Part shown: positions 13,181-15,295 of the stretch, piece by piece | Numbering within the stretch: position 1 is the stretch's first letter | How the letters are laid out: each line of letters starts with the position of its first letter | From: CAYLJO01 sp964383905 | GTDB lineage: Bacteria; Acidobacteriota; Blastocatellia; Pyrinomonadales; Pyrinomonadaceae | DNA: 15,295 nucleotides | Assembly (NCBI GenBank): GCA_964383905.1 | Contig: CAYLJO010000155.1 | Coordinates: 1-15,295 of the forward strand | Reading direction: 5' to 3' | Program-made: the position numbers and the translations under genes | The notes under the pieces: model-generated | Database searches by the model: none | Told to the model about the DNA's origin: nothing | The model's input: the letters and a program-made list of their open reading frames with translations, nothing else

Positions 13181-14596
13181 ATGCTCTTTATCGAAAGCCA
13201 GACCTCAAAGCAATTAATTGATGGTGCGGCACGAATTCAACTGCTGGAGGGCTTGCAGGAAAAAGGGCTCATACCGCTTATTCGTTCCGCGCGCCTAACC
13301 TGTTATGAACTGGCGCTGATGGCCCCGGATCGCGCGCAGGAGATGGAACGTGTCATAGCCACACTGACCGAGACGGAAGATAACGCGCCCTACGTTCGAG
13401 GCGATCTTTTTTGCTTTGAAGACTTTGTCCTCTTCCTCATCTTTAACAAAGAGGGTGGTCATGGCGGCATGCGTGCTGGAATTATTTATGGCGCTGAGAC
13501 GACGGAGCCGCTAAAAAAGCTCGAGGCGTTTTGCCGTAACATCAGCAGCATGATCGAAACCCGCGGTTACGGCGAAGGTGATGGCAGACAAAAGAGCGGC
13601 AAGTGGGAGTTGCGCGAGCTGCGCCTGCCGGTCGGATTTACGCGGGTCGCCCCCAGAATCGAAGATAATTCGCCCGCCGCGCATGAAGTTATCGGGAGCC
13701 GGGGGCTGCAAGCTGCGGAGGCGCTGGAAGACGCCAGAACGCGAAACTTACTGCGTCACCTCAGCGAAGCGCACGCGGACGGGCACGTCGCAGAGCTTCT
13801 GGCGGATAGCATGGACGATGCCATCAACTCACTGGCTAACAGGCTTTCAAGCGTTGGGTTGTTGCAGCGCGAAGTGTTGATCAGTTGCCGTAAGAAGGGG
13901 CGCGCCCTGTTCCGTTTGCCATCGACGGACGCGCTCGCTGTCATCACGGCGGCCCACGCCGTATGCCACGAGTGTGGCGCCGCCATCGCGGATGAAAAGG
14001 TTGAAGAGTTCTTCGCGCCAACCGAGACCGCTTCGACGCTTCTGAATGATGACCTGTGGCTGACAAGCCGCCTCCTCTCGGTGCTGCGCGAACTCGGTGT
14101 GCCGGAATCCGAGATCGCCGTCGGGCCAACTTCTGCGGACGGCGAGGCGCACGTGCTGGTTAACGTGTGCGGCGAGCGGTTCCTCTTCGTCCTGATTGAT
14201 GGAGACCTGACGGCTGTGCACGTACGTCATGCGCTCGTGCCGCTGACTGAAACCGAAAGCACGCATCTGGTCATCATCGTAACGGGCAAAGTTCAGGGCG
14301 AAGGTCGCACCCGCCTGCGTGAGTATGCGCGTCGGCGCACGCATGGCGGAGCTGATGCTGAGTTGCTTTCAATTGAGGGCGTAGACGCCCTGGCCGAAGA
14401 ACTCCGGCGTGCTTTTGAGCGCGTCACGCACCGCGCGCTCGTCAAAGAGCTGTATGAGCTTGACGCCAGCTTAGGGTTTAGCGCAGGCTATGTCGTCGCC
14501 ACGCGCTTTCGCCTGATGCGGAAGATGCCGGACGCGCTCGAAAATCTTGCGCAATCGGCCGTCAGTGCAGTCGCCGGAGGCTTGCGCGAAATTTAA
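13181..14596 (+). CDS. Protein of unknown function with a CxxC knuckle
   Basis: A 471-residue protein I do not recognise. It has no signal peptide and no transmembrane segment, so it is probably cytoplasmic. Residues 1-130 are mixed alpha/beta (for example LFCFEDFVLFLIFNKEGG). Residues about 195-260 are helical and could form a winged helix (MDDAINSLANRLSSVGLLQ). C262-x2-C265-G (CHECG) may be half of a zinc site, with no obvious second CxxC. The C-terminal part (about 324-440) has strong beta strands (HVLVNVCGERFLFVLIDGDL) and an HLVIIVTGK strand, an alternation seen in nuclease-like or ATPase-like folds, but I see no decisive catalytic motif. The ATG at 13181 follows an in-frame TGA closely. 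Its own promoter and palindromic operators suggest specific regulation. Confidence 0.8.
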   Translation: MLFIESQTSKQLIDGAARIQLLEGLQEKGLIPLIRSARLTCYELALMAPDRAQEMERVIATLTETEDNAPYVRGDLFCFEDFVLFLIFNKEGGHGGMRAGIIYGAETTEPLKKLEAFCRNISSMIETRGYGEGDGRQKSGKWELRELRLPVGFTRVAPRIEDNSPAAHEVIGSRGLQAAEALEDARTRNLLRHLSEAHADGHVAELLADSMDDAINSLANRLSSVGLLQREVLISCRKKGRALFRLPSTDALAVITAAHAVCHECGAAIADEKVEEFFAPTETASTLLNDDLWLTSRLLSVLRELGVPESEIAVGPTSADGEAHVLVNVCGERFLFVLIDGDLTAVHVRHALVPLTETESTHLVIIVTGKVQGEGRTRLREYARRRTHGGADAELLSIEGVDALAEELRRAFERVTHRALVKELYELDASLGFSAGYVVATRFRLMRKMPDALENLAQSAVSAVAGGLREI

Positions 14597-14612
14597 CTGA
14601 TCTCTGGCAAAT

Positions 14613-14711
14613 CTAAAGAGCCCTGAACAGACTGTGAGAGTGCTCAGTGTTGCGACACTGAGCACTCTCAAGGCGAAGAAGCCCTTTCAGGGGTCTCTTA
14701 ACTTCCATCAT
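14613..14711 (-). CDS. Possible 32-residue small protein
   Basis: On minus, the ATG ATG whose complements are at 14706-14711 is preceded by GGCAGGAGAGTT, a good ribosome site, and opens 32 codons (MMEVKRPLKGLLRLESAQCR...) ending TAG at 14613-14615. It lies downstream, on this strand, of the structured element at 14722-14838. The coding stretch contains a 16-bp inverted repeat, which argues against an ordinary gene. It may be a leader peptide or chance. Confidence 0.2.
   Translation of the reverse strand: MMEVKRPLKGLLRLESAQCRNTEHSHSLFRAL
14616..14699. repeat. Long nested inverted repeat after the unknown gene
   Basis: A perfect 16-bp stem (arms 14635-14650 and 14655-14670, TGCG loop) is enclosed by a second pairing, AAGAG-CCCTGAA (14616-14627) with TTCAGGG...CTCTT (14686-14699). 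A short GGC/GCC hairpin (14672-14683) sits between them, giving a three-way junction. No T-tract follows on either strand, so it is not a standard intrinsic terminator. It may still end or stabilise the upstream transcript. Confidence 0.6.
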
Positions 14712-14721
14712 AACTCTCCTG

Positions 14722-14838
14722 CCAAAGCGGTGTGCGTTTGGGTTGCGACCTTGGCAACTTTGCGTCTCAGAGCGTGAGTCTTTACCGGCAAAACGCCGGG
14801 AAAGTAACTGTTAGTCGCGACCGGTTGTAAACCGCTGG
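14722..14838. ncRNA. Unassigned structured RNA candidate (orientation uncertain)
   Basis: Nested complementary segments define a multi-helix structure. The outer stem is AGCGGT (14726-14731) with ACCGCT (14831-14836). The second stem is GGTTGCGAC (14741-14749) with GTCGCGACC (14814-14822), nine pairs including one G-T. Inside are CTTTaCCGGC/GCCGGgAAAG (14780-14804) with a five-base loop, CTCA/TGAG (14766-14778) and a short GCA/TGC. On plus it would be a leader of the secreted protein at 14938; on minus it would precede the small frame at 14613-14711. It lacks tRNA landmarks, and I could not match it to a riboswitch class. Confidence 0.35.
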
Positions 14839-14853
14839 AGATAAAATAAAGTG

Positions 14854-14889
14854 TTGACAACCGGAAGCCACATGGGTGAATCTTATAAA
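14854..14889 (+). promoter_or_regulatory. Possible promoter of the secreted proline-rich protein gene
   Basis: TTGACA at 14854-14859 is a perfect -35. The only good -10 (TATAAA at 14884-14889) is 24 bases away, too far for a standard promoter; at 17 bases the sequence is TGAATC. ACAACCGG at 14857-14864 can also pair with CCGGTTGT at 14821-14828. Confidence 0.25.
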
Positions 14890-14937
14890 AGAGCCGATTC
14901 CAGAGCGGCTGACCTCCCCGGGAATTCAAGGTTTAGT

Positions 14938-15295
14938 ATGATAAGAAATCTGACGTTTTCAACGATGTTGATTGTGGTGTCGCTGACCTTCTCCGCCCAC
15001 GCACAGTCTCCGGCACCACAGCCTACGGAGCCTCAAACCCGTCCCCGCACCGTTACCGTCCCGCCACCAGCGCATTCCATGCCGGTGGCAGCGCCAACCC
15101 CGAGTCCCACACCAAAACCTGTGGCGACACAAACGGGCCCAGCTACTCCGGCGCCCCAGGCCGTGCCTTCGCCTTCGCCCGCGCAGGCTTTCGCCGCAGT
15201 AGAGCCGCCGCCCACCGCGCACCCGGTTGCATTAAGTAAGATCCGCACGCGGATTACTGAAGCGCAGCGCTTGCTCAAATCGCGCCCGACGCCGA
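14938..15295 (+). CDS. Secreted proline-rich protein (3' end outside window)
   Basis: An open frame from ATG 14938 to the window edge, 119 codons without a stop. AAGG at 14928-14931 is six bases upstream. The N-terminus is a signal peptide (MIRNLTFSTMLIVVSLTFSA, then HAQ), with cleavage probable after A-H-A at residue 22. Next comes a linker of about 75 residues rich in Pro, Ala and Thr (PTPSPTPKP, PSPSPAQ) typical of exported proteins crossing the periplasm or cell wall. A more ordered helical segment begins at LSKIRTRITEAQRLLKSRP near the edge. Function cannot be told from this part. The minus-strand frames opposite it are Gly/Arg-rich shadows of the proline codons. Confidence 0.8.
   Translation, partial: MIRNLTFSTMLIVVSLTFSAHAQSPAPQPTEPQTRPRTVTVPPPAHSMPVAAPTPSPTPKPVATQTGPATPAPQAVPSPSPAQAFAAVEPPPTAHPVALSKIRTRITEAQRLLKSRPTP

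Noticed and set aside
13847..14344. 165-codon minus-strand frame
   Set aside because: It is antisense to the unknown 471-residue gene, which has the better start, promoter and codon pattern.
14741..14822. tRNA-like cloverleaf
   Set aside because: Despite a long closing stem and internal arms there is no T-loop consensus, no proper anticodon arm and the stem is nine pairs.
14722..14838. c-di-GMP-I (GEMM) riboswitch on the minus strand
   Set aside because: ACGCAAAG is present, but the partner strand and the GNRA-capped helix of that class do not form.
14959..15278. Gly/Arg-rich minus-strand frames at the right edge
   Set aside because: They are the reverse of the proline/alanine codons of the secreted protein at 14938.

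Overview
The window reads as a piece of chromosome from a diderm, moderately GC-rich bacterium. LptE, a signal-peptide NlpC/P60 enzyme and the gene content (PilZ, Cys_rich_CWC, an MM0924-type Sm-like protein, a deoxyhypusine-synthase homologue) suggest Acidobacteriota, probably Blastocatellia. That placement is inference from gene content and protein flavour; no rRNA is present.

Layout. (1) 1-2601, plus strand: the 3' part of lptE, then a 1,078-bp interruption holding a PilZ gene and a small minus-strand gene, then holA. A perfect 15-bp direct repeat (515-529 and 1593-1607) bounds the interruption. Removing one copy rebuilds a tight lptE/holA junction with an ATGA overlap. (2) 2652-3088, minus strand: rpsT with a consensus promoter and a clean terminator. 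(3) 3134-12121, plus strand: a long co-directional run, phoH - ybeY - corC/CNNM-type CBS protein - Cys_rich_CWC protein - M1 aminopeptidase with HEAT repeats - deoxyhypusine-synthase homologue - YkgJ-type cysteine-cluster protein - MM0924-like protein, closed by a terminator at 12156-12201. The first three match the classic ybeZ-ybeY-ybeX order (16S rRNA and ribosome maturation, membrane and ion functions). (4) 12214-13180: a minus-strand secreted NlpC/P60 peptidase facing away from a plus-strand gene of unknown function, with divergent promoters and several palindromes between them. (5) 14597-15295: a 341-bp gene-free gap rich in RNA-like inverted repeats, then the start of a secreted proline-rich protein that runs off the window.

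The most notable observations are: a full-length LAGLIDADG intein inside the Walker A motif of PhoH, between Lys and Thr; the insertion-like segment between lptE and holA; a family of degenerate 7-bp-unit inverted repeats at three gene junctions, where arms differ by whole heptads; a roughly 115-nt multi-helix structured element at 14722-14838 that I cannot assign to a known RNA class; and palindromic operator candidates around the promoter of the unknown 471-residue protein. No CRISPR array, tRNA, rRNA or transposase gene is visible.
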